The translations under genes and the position numbers were made by a program. Positions 18,361 to 25,971 of a stretch of 64,000 nt of DNA are shown here, in pieces. This DNA comes from JAGORM01 sp964406795. Its GTDB lineage: Bacteria > Patescibacteriota > Microgenomatia > Levybacterales > GWA1-39-11. The DNA lies in the NCBI GenBank assembly GCA_964406795.1, contig CAYOTA010000007.1, forward strand, positions 9,136-73,135. Direction: 5' to 3'. The notes below the pieces were generated by a model. It did no database searches and had not been told where the DNA came from. It saw only the letters and a program-made list of their open reading frames with translations. The number at the start of each line of letters is the position of its first letter. Within the stretch, counting starts at the first letter, position 1.

Positions 18361-19079
18361 ATGACTTAACGCCACGACAGGTAGACATTTTAAAACTGAT
18401 CGTAAAAGAGTACATTGACAACGCAGAGCCAGTTGGGTCAGAAACACTTGAAAAAAAACATGACATAGGTGTTTCTCCGGCAACCATTAGAAACGAAATG
18501 GCAAACATGGTAAAGCTTGGATATTTGTCCAAGCCGCATACATCTGCTGGAAGAATTCCCACAACCAAAGCTTTAAAACTTTACATCAATGAATTGATGA
18601 AAGAAAAAGAAGTATCAGTTGCTGACGAAGTTCAGGCGCGTGAGCATGTGTGGGACTTACGTAAAACTGAAGATAAATTTTTGCGCGAAATAACACGGGA
18701 TTTAGCCGCAAAAACACATTCTTTAGCGGTTACAACCACAGATGATGGAGACATATACTATGCAGGATACGCTCACATTTTAGAAATGCCTGAGTTTTAT
18801 GATATAGACATTGCTAAAAATTTGTTAGCCATTTTAGATAACAGTTCACATTTTGAGATGATTGCAAAAAAAATTGAAAACGATTTTGGAATTTTCTTAG
18901 GAGATGAACTGGAGCTGGAATTATTTAGACCGTACAGTTTTATCTTTTCACGATTTGACACAAAAAGTCATTGTGCTGGATCAATCGGAGTTGTAGGACC
19001 GGCTCGTGTTAAATATGATTCGCTTGTTCCAACAGTCAAATTTTTTGGAGGACTAATTGACGATGTTGCTGAGTGGTAA
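18357..19079 (+). CDS. hrcA: Heat-shock repressor HrcA, short form
   Basis: 240 residues, about 100 shorter than the usual HrcA. The N-terminal winged helix is well conserved: LTPRQVDILKLIVKEYI, then SPATIRNEMANM and the wing GYLSKPHTSAGRIPT. The GAF-like effector domain is present, ending IGVVGPARVKYDSLVPTV, but the inserted dimerising domain of full HrcA seems missing. It represses CIRCE promoters and needs chaperone help to stay active. Start at ATG 18357 gives the normal family N-terminus. It heads hrcA-grpE-dnaK. Confidence 0.9.
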   Translation: MYDLTPRQVDILKLIVKEYIDNAEPVGSETLEKKHDIGVSPATIRNEMANMVKLGYLSKPHTSAGRIPTTKALKLYINELMKEKEVSVADEVQAREHVWDLRKTEDKFLREITRDLAAKTHSLAVTTTDDGDIYYAGYAHILEMPEFYDIDIAKNLLAILDNSSHFEMIAKKIENDFGIFLGDELELELFRPYSFIFSRFDTKSHCAGSIGVVGPARVKYDSLVPTVKFFGGLIDDVAEW

Positions 19080-19116
19080 TGGGAAGAGGGAAAATTTGGA
19101 ATACAGAATGTAGAAT

Positions 19117-19653
19117 ATGGACACAAAAGTAATAAAACAAAAAAAGGATGAAGAGATAGACACGCAAGATTTAGAATTGGATGACAAAAATGCAGAAGAA
19201 GAGGTAATTGTAGAAGACGAAGAAAATGTAGTGCAGGATAATGCACTTGAGGAAAAGGTGAAAAGCTTGGAAGACCAGTTAAAACGAGCAGTTGCAGATT
19301 ATAGAAATTTAGAAAACCGAAACAGAGAAGAACGGATAGAATTTGTAAAGTATGCAAATAAAAATTTGATAGAACAGTTGTTGCCGGCATTTGACACGTT
19401 GTTGTTGGCCGAAAAGTATACGGATGATCAAAACTTTAAAGTAACAGTGAAACACGTTTTGGAAGTTTTAAAGCAGGCGGGAATTGAACGGGTTGAAACG
19501 TCAGGGAAAAATTACAATCCGGTGACAATGGAAGCAATAGAAGTAGTAGAAGGAGATACAGACAAAGTAGCTGAAGAGCTGCAGCCGGGATTCACTCTAT
19601 TTGGTAAAACAATAAGACCTGCAAGAGTAAAAGTAGGCGGGAAAAAAGAGTAG
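19117..19653 (+). CDS. grpE: Nucleotide exchange factor GrpE
   Basis: 178 residues. An acidic N-terminal tail and a long coiled coil (about 20-90, LEEKVKSLEDQLKRAVADYR) lead to the beta-wing domain ending GFTLFGKTIRPARVKVGG, the family signature. It releases ADP from DnaK. The start codon lies within an ACATTCTA-type repeat (AGAATGTAGAATATGG) and has no SD. It follows hrcA by 37 bases and is probably co-transcribed. Confidence 0.92.
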   Translation: MDTKVIKQKKDEEIDTQDLELDDKNAEEEVIVEDEENVVQDNALEEKVKSLEDQLKRAVADYRNLENRNREERIEFVKYANKNLIEQLLPAFDTLLLAEKYTDDQNFKVTVKHVLEVLKQAGIERVETSGKNYNPVTMEAIEVVEGDTDKVAEELQPGFTLFGKTIRPARVKVGGKKE

Positions 19654-19741
19654 TAAGTAGCAGGTATTATGTAGAAAGTATATCTTGAATTTTTTCTATA
19701 CTTAATACATACTACTTAATACGTAATATATTTTTAAAAAT
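19654..19741 (+). repeat. Imperfect inverted repeat between grpE and dnaK
   Basis: The spacer contains AGTAGTAAGTAG and AAGTATA on the left, and TATACTT and ACTACTTAATAC on the right, giving a long imperfect hairpin about a TTGAATTTTT centre. No promoter or terminator with a proper T-run is evident. It may adjust the grpE:dnaK ratio by mRNA processing; that is a guess. Confidence 0.45.
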
Positions 19742-21679
19742 ATGAGCAAAATTATAGGAATTGATTTAGGAACAACAAATTCATGTGTAGCCGTTATGGA
19801 GGGTGGAGCGCCAAAGGTTATATTCTCTGCCGAAGGCCGAAATGTTACACCATCTGTTGTTGATCCAGTTGACCGTGTGGTAGGTGACGTTGCAAAGCGC
19901 CAAATGGTCTTAAAGCCAAAGCGCATTCTCTTCTCCATCAAAAGACTTATGGGTAGACGTTTTAAGGATAAGTCTGTCCAAGATGATTTAAAACTTTTAC
20001 CATACACAGTTAAAGAAGGAAAAGAAGGAACAGCAGTTGTAGAAGTGGACGGAAAAACTTACACGCCTCAAGAAGTGTCTGCTATGATTTTGCAAAAATT
20101 AAAAGCAGATGCTGAATCATACTTGGGTGACAAAGTAACTCAGGCAGTTATTACAGTTCCTGCATACTTTGATGACGCAGAGCGCCAAGCAACAAAACAG
20201 GCTGGAGAAATTGCCGGACTTGAAGTGTTACGTATTGTAAATGAACCTACAGCAGCAGCGCTAGCTTACGGGTTGGACAAAAAGCATGCGCATACTATTG
20301 CAGTATATGACATGGGAGGCGGAACATTTGATGTTTCCATTCTTGAACTGGGAGACGGCGTGTATGAAGTAAAAGCAACCAACGGAGATACTCATCTGGG
20401 TGGAGATGACTTTGACCAAAAAATAATAGGATATTTAGCTGACGAATTTAAAAAGGAAAACGGAATTGACTTACGATCTGATCCTCAAGCACTACAAAGA
20501 CTGAAAGAATCTGCTGAAAAAGCAAAGATTGAATTATCCAGTTCAACAGAGGCAGAAATTAACCAGCCATTTATAACTCAAGGTCCCAACGGTCCACTTC
20601 ACTTAACTATGAAGTTAACACGCGCAAAGCTGGAAGATATTGTTGGAGATCTTATCACCAAATCATTTAAACCTGCAGCAGACGCGCTAAAAGATGCAGG
20701 CCTTAAGGCAGCTGACATAAATGAAGTTATTTTGGTGGGTGGTATGACTAGAATGCCAAAGATTGTTGAAGAAGTTGGAAAATTCTTTGGAAAAGAACCT
20801 AATAAGTCAGTTAATCCTGACGAGGTTGTAGCTATTGGTGCGGCAGTCCAAGCAGGAGTACTAGGTGGAGACGTTAAAGACGTATTACTTTTGGATGTGA
20901 CCCCATTAACACTTGGAATTGAAACACTAGGCGGAGTAGCTACCCCACTTATTAATAGAAATTCCACAATTCCTACCAAAAAATCACAAGTTTTCTCAAC
21001 TGCAGCTGATAACCAAACTCAAGTAGAAATACATGTAACCCAGGGCGAGCGTCCTATGGCAGCAGATAACAAATCACTTGGCCGCTTTGTACTTGACGGG
21101 ATTCCTCCGGCTCCTCGCGGAGTACCACAAGTTGAAGTTACTTTTGACATAGATGCGTCAGGAATACTGTCAGTAACTGCAAAAGACAATGCGAGTGGTA
21201 AAACTCAGAGTATTAAGATTACAGGAGGTACAGGTCTGTCTAAAGATGAAGTAGAAAGGATGACAAAAGAGGCTGAGGCAAATGCCGAAGAAGATGAAAA
21301 GAAAAAGGAAATGATAGATGTTAGAAATAGGGCTGATTCACTTATTTTTACCGCTGAAAAGTCATTGAAAGATCTAGGAGATAAAGTTCCAGCTGAGATT
21401 AAGACTGATGTTGAGGCAAAAATAGTTGCTCTTAAAGAGGCTATAAAAGGAGAAGATAAAGCAGATATTGAGGCTAAAACAACAGAACTTTCAGACCATT
21501 TATCAAAAATAGGAGAGTCTATGCAGCAACAACAGCCAGGAGGACAGCCTGCAGGTGAGCAACCAGGTGCAGAGTCATCAGCAGGTGAAACAGCGAGTGC
21601 CGATACAGGTGAAGAAGCGAAAGAGGAAAAAGATAAAAAAGCAAAAGAAGAAGCAGTTGAGGGAGAAGTAGTAAATTAA
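19742..21679 (+). CDS. dnaK: Chaperone DnaK (Hsp70)
   Basis: 645 residues, normal length. Actin-like ATPase domain opens IIGIDLGTTNSCVAVMEGG; phosphate-2 motif AVYDMGGGTFDVSILE and the VILVGGMTRMPKI adenosine motif follow. The substrate-binding beta-sandwich and helical lid are complete, with a disordered Gln/Gly then Glu/Lys-rich tail ending EGEVVN. It works with GrpE and a J protein; the J-protein gene is 11 kb away at 32227. No CIRCE lies directly in front, so it relies on the hrcA promoter. Confidence 0.96.
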   Translation: MSKIIGIDLGTTNSCVAVMEGGAPKVIFSAEGRNVTPSVVDPVDRVVGDVAKRQMVLKPKRILFSIKRLMGRRFKDKSVQDDLKLLPYTVKEGKEGTAVVEVDGKTYTPQEVSAMILQKLKADAESYLGDKVTQAVITVPAYFDDAERQATKQAGEIAGLEVLRIVNEPTAAALAYGLDKKHAHTIAVYDMGGGTFDVSILELGDGVYEVKATNGDTHLGGDDFDQKIIGYLADEFKKENGIDLRSDPQALQRLKESAEKAKIELSSSTEAEINQPFITQGPNGPLHLTMKLTRAKLEDIVGDLITKSFKPAADALKDAGLKAADINEVILVGGMTRMPKIVEEVGKFFGKEPNKSVNPDEVVAIGAAVQAGVLGGDVKDVLLLDVTPLTLGIETLGGVATPLINRNSTIPTKKSQVFSTAADNQTQVEIHVTQGERPMAADNKSLGRFVLDGIPPAPRGVPQVEVTFDIDASGILSVTAKDNASGKTQSIKITGGTGLSKDEVERMTKEAEANAEEDEKKKEMIDVRNRADSLIFTAEKSLKDLGDKVPAEIKTDVEAKIVALKEAIKGEDKADIEAKTTELSDHLSKIGESMQQQQPGGQPAGEQPGAESSAGETASADTGEEAKEEKDKKAKEEAVEGEVVN

Positions 21680-21856
21680 ATGAAGTAACTGCTTGGTATC
21701 GTTATAATATTTCTCTGTGGTCTGATTATAATCGCAGTTCGTTTGATTGGTGTTGTTTCAGGTGGGGATAGTTGGAGGGATTTTATAAAAAATAGTGCTT
21801 TTGGATTCGTTTTTTTGTCAATTGGTGGAGCATTTTTATCTCGAAAAAAGAAATAA
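21680..21856 (+). pseudogene. Small two-helix membrane protein with TAA at codon 3
   Basis: Immediately after the dnaK stop, ATG AAG TAA CTG CTT opens a frame that reads on without further stops to 21856. Past the TAA it encodes about 55 residues: a hydrophobic helix (LGIVIIFLCGLIIIAV), a loop with SGGDSW, a second helix and an RKKK tail. This is a believable small membrane protein. Replacing TAA with AAA would give a normal MKKLLG start, so one substitution seems to have killed it; otherwise translation would have to start at CTG 21689. The opposite-strand frame looks like noise. Confidence 0.55.
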
Positions 21857-21914
21857 TTCATCTTAGACCTCTTTTATTTATTGAATTTATTTTCTCCTGT
21901 GGTAATATATTATT

Positions 21915-22157
21915 ATGAAGAAAAAAGCAGATGGATTGGATTTAGTTACCAAAGAATATTTAGACTTTACTCTTAGTACTAGGTTTGATGATTTTGAAGA
22001 AAAAATGAGGATCCTTTTTACTGAAAATAACAGTGTCATTTTTACTCGTATCGATCCATTATTGTCTGAGCTAGAAGATAAAAGATTGGATAGAGAAATT
22101 ACTACGCAAAAATTAGAAGAGCTTGATGCTCGAGTTACAAAACTTGAGAATAGTTAA
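21915..22157 (+). CDS. Small coiled-coil protein of unknown function
   Basis: 80 residues, charged and without membrane segment or signal. The C-terminal half (LSELEDKRLDREITTQKLEELDARVTKLE) has clear heptads, so it probably forms a coiled coil. The N-terminal part has LVTKEYLDFTLSTRF. TTGAAT (21881-21886), 16 bases and TAATAT (21903-21908) precede it, with only 6 bases to the ATG: a leaderless promoter. I do not recognise a characterised family. Confidence 0.7.
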   Translation: MKKKADGLDLVTKEYLDFTLSTRFDDFEEKMRILFTENNSVIFTRIDPLLSELEDKRLDREITTQKLEELDARVTKLENS

Positions 22158-22171
22158 TTTTATAGTATAAT
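22144..22171 (+). promoter_or_regulatory. Promoter of the 22179 leader peptide and attenuator
   Basis: TTGAGA (22144-22149), 16 bases, perfect TATAAT (22166-22171). Transcription should start about 22178, at or just before the leader ATG (22179). Confidence 0.75.
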
Positions 22172-22178
22172 TATTAAT

Positions 22179-22259
22179 ATGAAATTTGCATCATTACCAA
22201 TGCCTACGCGAGACATCCCTATGGGAATGGGATGTCATGTGCGTGGGAGACAGATGTAG
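22179..22259 (+). CDS. Leaderless 26-residue leader peptide
   Basis: ATG 22179 begins 7 bases after a perfect -10 box and ends at TAG 22257. The peptide contains five methionines in 26 residues (positions 1, 8, 15, 17 and 26), three Arg and three Pro; it begins MKFASLPMP and ends VRGRQM. Its codons run through a strong RNA hairpin and stop about 30 bases before an intrinsic terminator. That layout is the classical leader-peptide attenuator. Which amino acid or condition is sensed is not known; methionine or arginine are candidates by composition. Confidence 0.5.
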   Translation: MKFASLPMPTRDIPMGMGCHVRGRQM

Positions 22260-22315
22260 CTAATAACTACTAACTAATAACTGAAATAGGCCTCCCACAA
22301 AGGGGAGGTTTTTTT
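22203..22315 (+). promoter_or_regulatory. Transcription attenuator with mutually exclusive hairpins
   Basis: A long hairpin pairs CCTACGC (22203-22209) with GCGTGGG (22241-22247, one G-U) and GACATCCC (22212-22219) with GGGATGTC (22229-22236) around a 9-base loop. GTGGGAG (22243-22249), the 3' side of the outer stem, is perfectly complementary to CTCCCAC (22292-22298), the 5' side of the terminator. So either the first hairpin and the terminator form, or the antiterminator forms. It could also be a riboswitch; the overlapping leader peptide makes translation-coupled attenuation more likely. Confidence 0.65.
22288..22315 (+). terminator. Intrinsic terminator of the attenuator
   Basis: CCTCCC (22291-22296) and GGGAGG (22303-22308), extended by three pairs at the base (two of them G-U), are followed by seven T (22309-22315). 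It lies 12 bases before the ATG of the next gene, so read-through is needed for that gene's expression. Confidence 0.85.
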
Positions 22316-22326
22316 GTGTTTAAAAT

Positions 22327-22698
22327 ATGACTACAAAAATTGAATTAGGAAGCTATACAACTATTCGATTGAAAAACAATGGAGTAAGGTCTGAGGAGTA
22401 CAGGATATCTTCCGAACGTACTCTTATGGGTAAAATTCCTGACGAGCCTGGCGAGTATGACATAGTAGGAGGAAAAATTTCAATGGGGTTTAGCAGTGAC
22501 AATAATGGGCATAAATTTGTTGATTTAGGATTAGAAGCTAATAATAACCTTGGGCGTTTCTTAAAGGGCGGAAAAGAGAGAAGCGTGTGCATTTCAAATA
22601 AAGGGGAAGGTCATATATTTCTTCCAAAAGGAAGAGTTTTATTTGTTGCAACACAAGCAGCTGCTGAAACATTTACGGTTATTGATAGGAAAAAATAA
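22327..22698 (+). CDS. Unknown protein controlled by the attenuator
   Basis: 123 residues, soluble, rich in Gly and predicted strands; no membrane segment or signal. Segments such as GKIPDEPGEYDIVGGKISMGF and GEGHIFLPKGRVLFVATQ suggest an all-beta fold. No catalytic motif or family is recognised. It is monocistronic: the next gene is convergent, 12 bases away. Its regulation by a terminator in the leader is the main clue, implying that its product is needed only under a particular nutrient or translation state. Confidence 0.6.
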   Translation: MTTKIELGSYTTIRLKNNGVRSEEYRISSERTLMGKIPDEPGEYDIVGGKISMGFSSDNNGHKFVDLGLEANNNLGRFLKGGKERSVCISNKGEGHIFLPKGRVLFVATQAAAETFTVIDRKK

Positions 22699-22710
22699 TA
22701 CTTAGGAAAA

Positions 22711-23133
22711 TTATTTTAGTAATTCCATTTTTCCATTTAAAATAATTGGCTCCATGGCTGAGATTTCATCATGGAATGGATCGGATTTAGGATATTTGTT
22801 CAGTATATACATCTTAATCCCGGCATTAAACGCTATTCCCATTTCCATGAGTGCGTTTCCACCTATGTATCCTCTCATTCCATTTTTTGTATTATTTACA
22901 ATTAAGATTAAATCTGACTGGGCTATTTTATCAAAGTGAAGCTTGATAAATTTTCCTTTGTCTTTGGGTTTTAGATTTTGCCTGAAATGTTTTGGGTCAT
23001 AGTCATTTTTCTCCTTCATGATCAAGGCTGAGGCGGGGTAAAGCACTTTATACCCTTTTTTCTCAAGCTTATCTCCTATTTTTAGCACCTCTTTATAAAA
23101 TGACATAGAGGAGCAAATCGTAATTGTCATCAT
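22711..23133 (-). CDS. Nucleoside 2-deoxyribosyltransferase-like protein
   Basis: 140 residues in a Rossmann-like fold. ITICSSMSFYKEVLKIGDKLEKKGYKVLYP at the start and SDLILIVNNTKNGMRGYIGGNALMEMGIAFNAGIKMYIL in the second half match the pattern of this superfamily, where an Asp near 'SDLIL' and the Glu of 'EMGIA' bind and attack the nucleoside. The natural substrate may be a nucleotide or DNA precursor; many such proteins are uncharacterised. TATACT ends 6 bases before the ATG (leaderless). Confidence 0.65.
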   Translation of the reverse strand: MMTITICSSMSFYKEVLKIGDKLEKKGYKVLYPASALIMKEKNDYDPKHFRQNLKPKDKGKFIKLHFDKIAQSDLILIVNNTKNGMRGYIGGNALMEMGIAFNAGIKMYILNKYPKSDPFHDEISAMEPIILNGKMELLK

Positions 23134-23195
23134 GAAGCTAGTATAGCTTAAAAAAGATTGTGTAGTGTAAGTTTTTTATGCTACTATAAGTGTAT

Positions 23196-23501
23196 ATGGC
23201 TGCAGGTGTGCCTTGCAAAATTAATGAAGTGCAGACAGATTTCGGTTGTTTACCAAATGAGCCTGTTCCGTTTATCGCAAAATTTTACGGAATAGGACTG
23301 GGTCTTATTGGAGGTATAGCTATATTGTTTCTCATCTACGGCGGGTATACGGTTATGACATCTGCAGGACGCCCTGATAGACTGCAAAAAGGTAAGGAAT
23401 ATATTTATTATTCTATTGCAGGTTTATTATTGGCTATTTTTGGATTTGTCTTTATAGAATTTATTGCAGGACCGTTGCTGAGAATTCCCGGATTTTCATA
23501 G
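23196..23501 (+). CDS. Type IV secretion system pilin-like protein
   Basis: Start taken at ATG 23196: an extended -10 (TGC TACTAT) ends 8 bases upstream, while the GTG at 23190 is too close to it. About 101 residues: a short Cys-containing N-terminus, then two membrane helices separated by GGYTVMTSAGRPDRLQKGKEY and ending in RIPGF. This pattern (helix, 'MTSAG-P-LQKGKE' loop, helix) is the CPR T4SS pilin family, related to VirB2/TrbC. It sits 3 bases before a VirB6-like gene. No VirB4 or VirD4 ATPase lies nearby. Confidence 0.75.
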   Translation: MAAGVPCKINEVQTDFGCLPNEPVPFIAKFYGIGLGLIGGIAILFLIYGGYTVMTSAGRPDRLQKGKEYIYYSIAGLLLAIFGFVFIEFIAGPLLRIPGFS

Positions 23502-23504
23502 TAT

Positions 23505-25919
23505 ATGAAAAAATTTCTGCCCGTATTTATAAGTCTTTGTGCTTTTTTATTCCTTATTTTTTTAGTAAGTTCTCCTACCTTTGCATCAAATGGTGCGCCT
23601 ACATTGGCACCCACAATCGCAGCTGGCCAGAAATTGGGTACTGATGCAACAGATAGATTTGTGCCTGATTCCAATGTTACATTCGTTGGGAAAACTGCAA
23701 GTAGAGCAGGTGATTTTTTAGACCTAACACTCAGAAATTATGACTGGGCATGTGTGACAAGAAATCCAGTAGATAATACCTGTGACAATAGAAACAATCC
23801 GCTAGCTGTATTTTGGGCCACTATCAGAAATATTATTTACGCAATTTTGGTAATCGTAGTGTTGGCCGCAGCCTTTATTATGATTGCAACTCGTGGAAGA
23901 AGTTTGACTATCACGCGCTTCATTCCCCGCTTTATACTCATAATTCTTTTAATAACATTTTCATTTTCACTTGTTCAGTTTTTGTATCAAATTGCAGATA
24001 TTATTCAGGGGTTTTTCCTGCGTACCGGAGAGGGGGCTGCTAGGCATATTATCTCAACTCGCGACCTCATATTTATAGGGTTTGATTACAAAAACTTTAC
24101 AGGACTCAGGCTCCCGGGTCCGGAAAATGATGAGTCCGCATTTATGACACTTCTTTTAGTACGACTTACCGCTGTTACTTATTACGTTATGACAGGAATT
24201 TTGATTGTGAGAAAAATTATCTTGTGGTTTTTTATAGTCTTGTCCCCAGTCTTTCCTCTTTTATTGTTCTTTAAGATTATTAGAAATACAGCCAAAATTT
24301 GGATTGGTGAATTTTTCAGATGGCTGTTGTATGGTCCACTTTTTGCAATTTTCTTAAACGGTTTAGTTGTTTTATGGAGTAGCGGAAGTGAGACGAATCC
24401 TGGTATTCCGCTCGGGTTTACTATGGTAGGCGTAGGGGATCCAGGAAAAGTTATTTATCCAACAGCCGTTAATATTTTGATTGGTGGACCTGGTCAAGCA
24501 TTAGGTTTTAATAATTCAGTAAATACCCAAGACACATTTGCCTTGTATGTTGTAGCTCTCATCATGTTATGGGTTGTTATGATTTTGCCGTTTATTCTGC
24601 TTAAGATTTTTCTTGACTTTGCCTCAGGATTGTCCATCCAAAACAACAGAGCATTTAAGCAGATGTGGAATAAAGTTTCTCCCGTAACGCCTCCTCCGCC
24701 GTCTGGCCCACCACCTCCGGCAGGAGCTGGTTTGGCTATGAAAATGCCTTTTGGAGCCTCAAAAACTATTACTATGCCGGCTAGTACCTATACCAGTACA
24801 GGCTTAGCACGTGAGTTGCCGAGATCTGAAAATATTTCAAGATCAGTTCCAACGATTGCAAGAATTCCTGAAAATATGCGTATCTTACAGCAGGCAAACA
24901 TAACAATTCCAAGACTAACGGATATTGCGCGTTTCGAAAAAACCATCGAAACACGTGACACATCCAAAATTTCTGAAGTAACGCGCATGACAACTTCTCT
25001 GCAAAGAATTTCAAACCCTAGCTCAGTTTCCTCATCTGTTGAAAGAAGCAGGTATCAGCAGGTTAGAACAGAATTGGTGAAAGAACGCCAGAAGGGTAAT
25101 GTGCTGGCTACATCTATTTTGAATGCAGCAAATGTTACAAACAACACAAATAATAACACTTCAAGTTCAAGAGTGGGTGGTTTGCATACTCAGTCAATTC
25201 AAAACAATTCATCCACAATAAATAATTCTCAAAGCTCAACTCTTAATAATTCACAGAGTTCTACTGTTAATAACAGCCAGGTTTCAACAAGTATGTCAAC
25301 GGGAGTTAAAAATGCATCAACAAATGTAGTAGGAGGCCAAGTTACAAGCGACGGAGTGCCAAAGACTGCGATGACAACTCCTTCCGCTGTTCATTTACCC
25401 GCAGTAAACAAAGTTCAGCAGGTAAGTATTGAGGATTATGAAGAGGTCAAGAAAATGTGGCTTGAAACATATGAAACATCCAGTCCTCCAACTGACTTAA
25501 ATGGTAAAAAATCAACCCGGGATGAATGGATTACCAATGATATGAACAATATTAATCAAGCGGTGTCACTTTTGAATTCAGTGGATCCAATTAGAGTTAA
25601 TGAGGGTATGAATATGGTCTCAAATATCCTTCCGTTTTTGATGGTTGGAGGATTTTCAAAAACAGAGGTTGTTGCCTATCTTAAAGCAAAACTTGAAGCA
25701 GGAAAACAAGTAATGTCTTCCGGAACTAATAAAAAAGATGAGGATGACACGCTTCTTGACCGTAACACTCACACAACACAAGCAAGTAAGTATATGGAAG
25801 CACAACAAGCAGCTGCAATTCCAACTGATACGCCAGGCGCCCCAAGAGAAATGAGTGATGAAATGTATAAAACTCCTACTGCTATTCAAAATAAGACTGA
25901 AGAATCAATTAAAAAATAG
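23505..25919 (+). CDS. VirB6/TrbL-like polytopic membrane protein
   Basis: 804 residues. A signal peptide (to about residue 28, ...SSPTFA) precedes a Cys-containing extracellular loop and then six to seven membrane helices (about 105-400), including LTAVTYYVMTGILIVRKIILWFFIVLSP, typical of VirB6/TrbL channel proteins in CPR genomes. From about 400 a long cytoplasmic or external tail begins with PPPPSGPPPP and is Ser/Thr/Asn-rich, with repeats of 'NNSQSST'. It forms a pair with the T4SS pilin. It may build a DNA-uptake or secretion channel; the partner ATPases must be elsewhere. Confidence 0.65.
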   Translation: MKKFLPVFISLCAFLFLIFLVSSPTFASNGAPTLAPTIAAGQKLGTDATDRFVPDSNVTFVGKTASRAGDFLDLTLRNYDWACVTRNPVDNTCDNRNNPLAVFWATIRNIIYAILVIVVLAAAFIMIATRGRSLTITRFIPRFILIILLITFSFSLVQFLYQIADIIQGFFLRTGEGAARHIISTRDLIFIGFDYKNFTGLRLPGPENDESAFMTLLLVRLTAVTYYVMTGILIVRKIILWFFIVLSPVFPLLLFFKIIRNTAKIWIGEFFRWLLYGPLFAIFLNGLVVLWSSGSETNPGIPLGFTMVGVGDPGKVIYPTAVNILIGGPGQALGFNNSVNTQDTFALYVVALIMLWVVMILPFILLKIFLDFASGLSIQNNRAFKQMWNKVSPVTPPPPSGPPPPAGAGLAMKMPFGASKTITMPASTYTSTGLARELPRSENISRSVPTIARIPENMRILQQANITIPRLTDIARFEKTIETRDTSKISEVTRMTTSLQRISNPSSVSSSVERSRYQQVRTELVKERQKGNVLATSILNAANVTNNTNNNTSSSRVGGLHTQSIQNNSSTINNSQSSTLNNSQSSTVNNSQVSTSMSTGVKNASTNVVGGQVTSDGVPKTAMTTPSAVHLPAVNKVQQVSIEDYEEVKKMWLETYETSSPPTDLNGKKSTRDEWITNDMNNINQAVSLLNSVDPIRVNEGMNMVSNILPFLMVGGFSKTEVVAYLKAKLEAGKQVMSSGTNKKDEDDTLLDRNTHTTQASKYMEAQQAAAIPTDTPGAPREMSDEMYKTPTAIQNKTEESIKK

Positions 25920-25936
25920 ACATACTATCTTTCGTC

Positions 25937-25965
25937 TTGATTAGGTTTTAAAAGTTGCATACAAT
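25937..25965 (+). promoter_or_regulatory. Leaderless promoter of the ClpC-like gene
   Basis: TTGATT (25937-25942), exact 17-base spacer, TACAAT (25960-25965), 6 bases to ATG 25972. No CIRCE element is present, so this Clp gene is not an obvious HrcA target. Confidence 0.75.
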
Positions 25966-25971
25966 AAATAT

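Noticed and set aside
21676..21861. 61-residue minus-strand frame after dnaK
   Set aside because: The plus strand here encodes a far better small membrane protein (interrupted at codon 3); the minus-strand product is polar with no family features.
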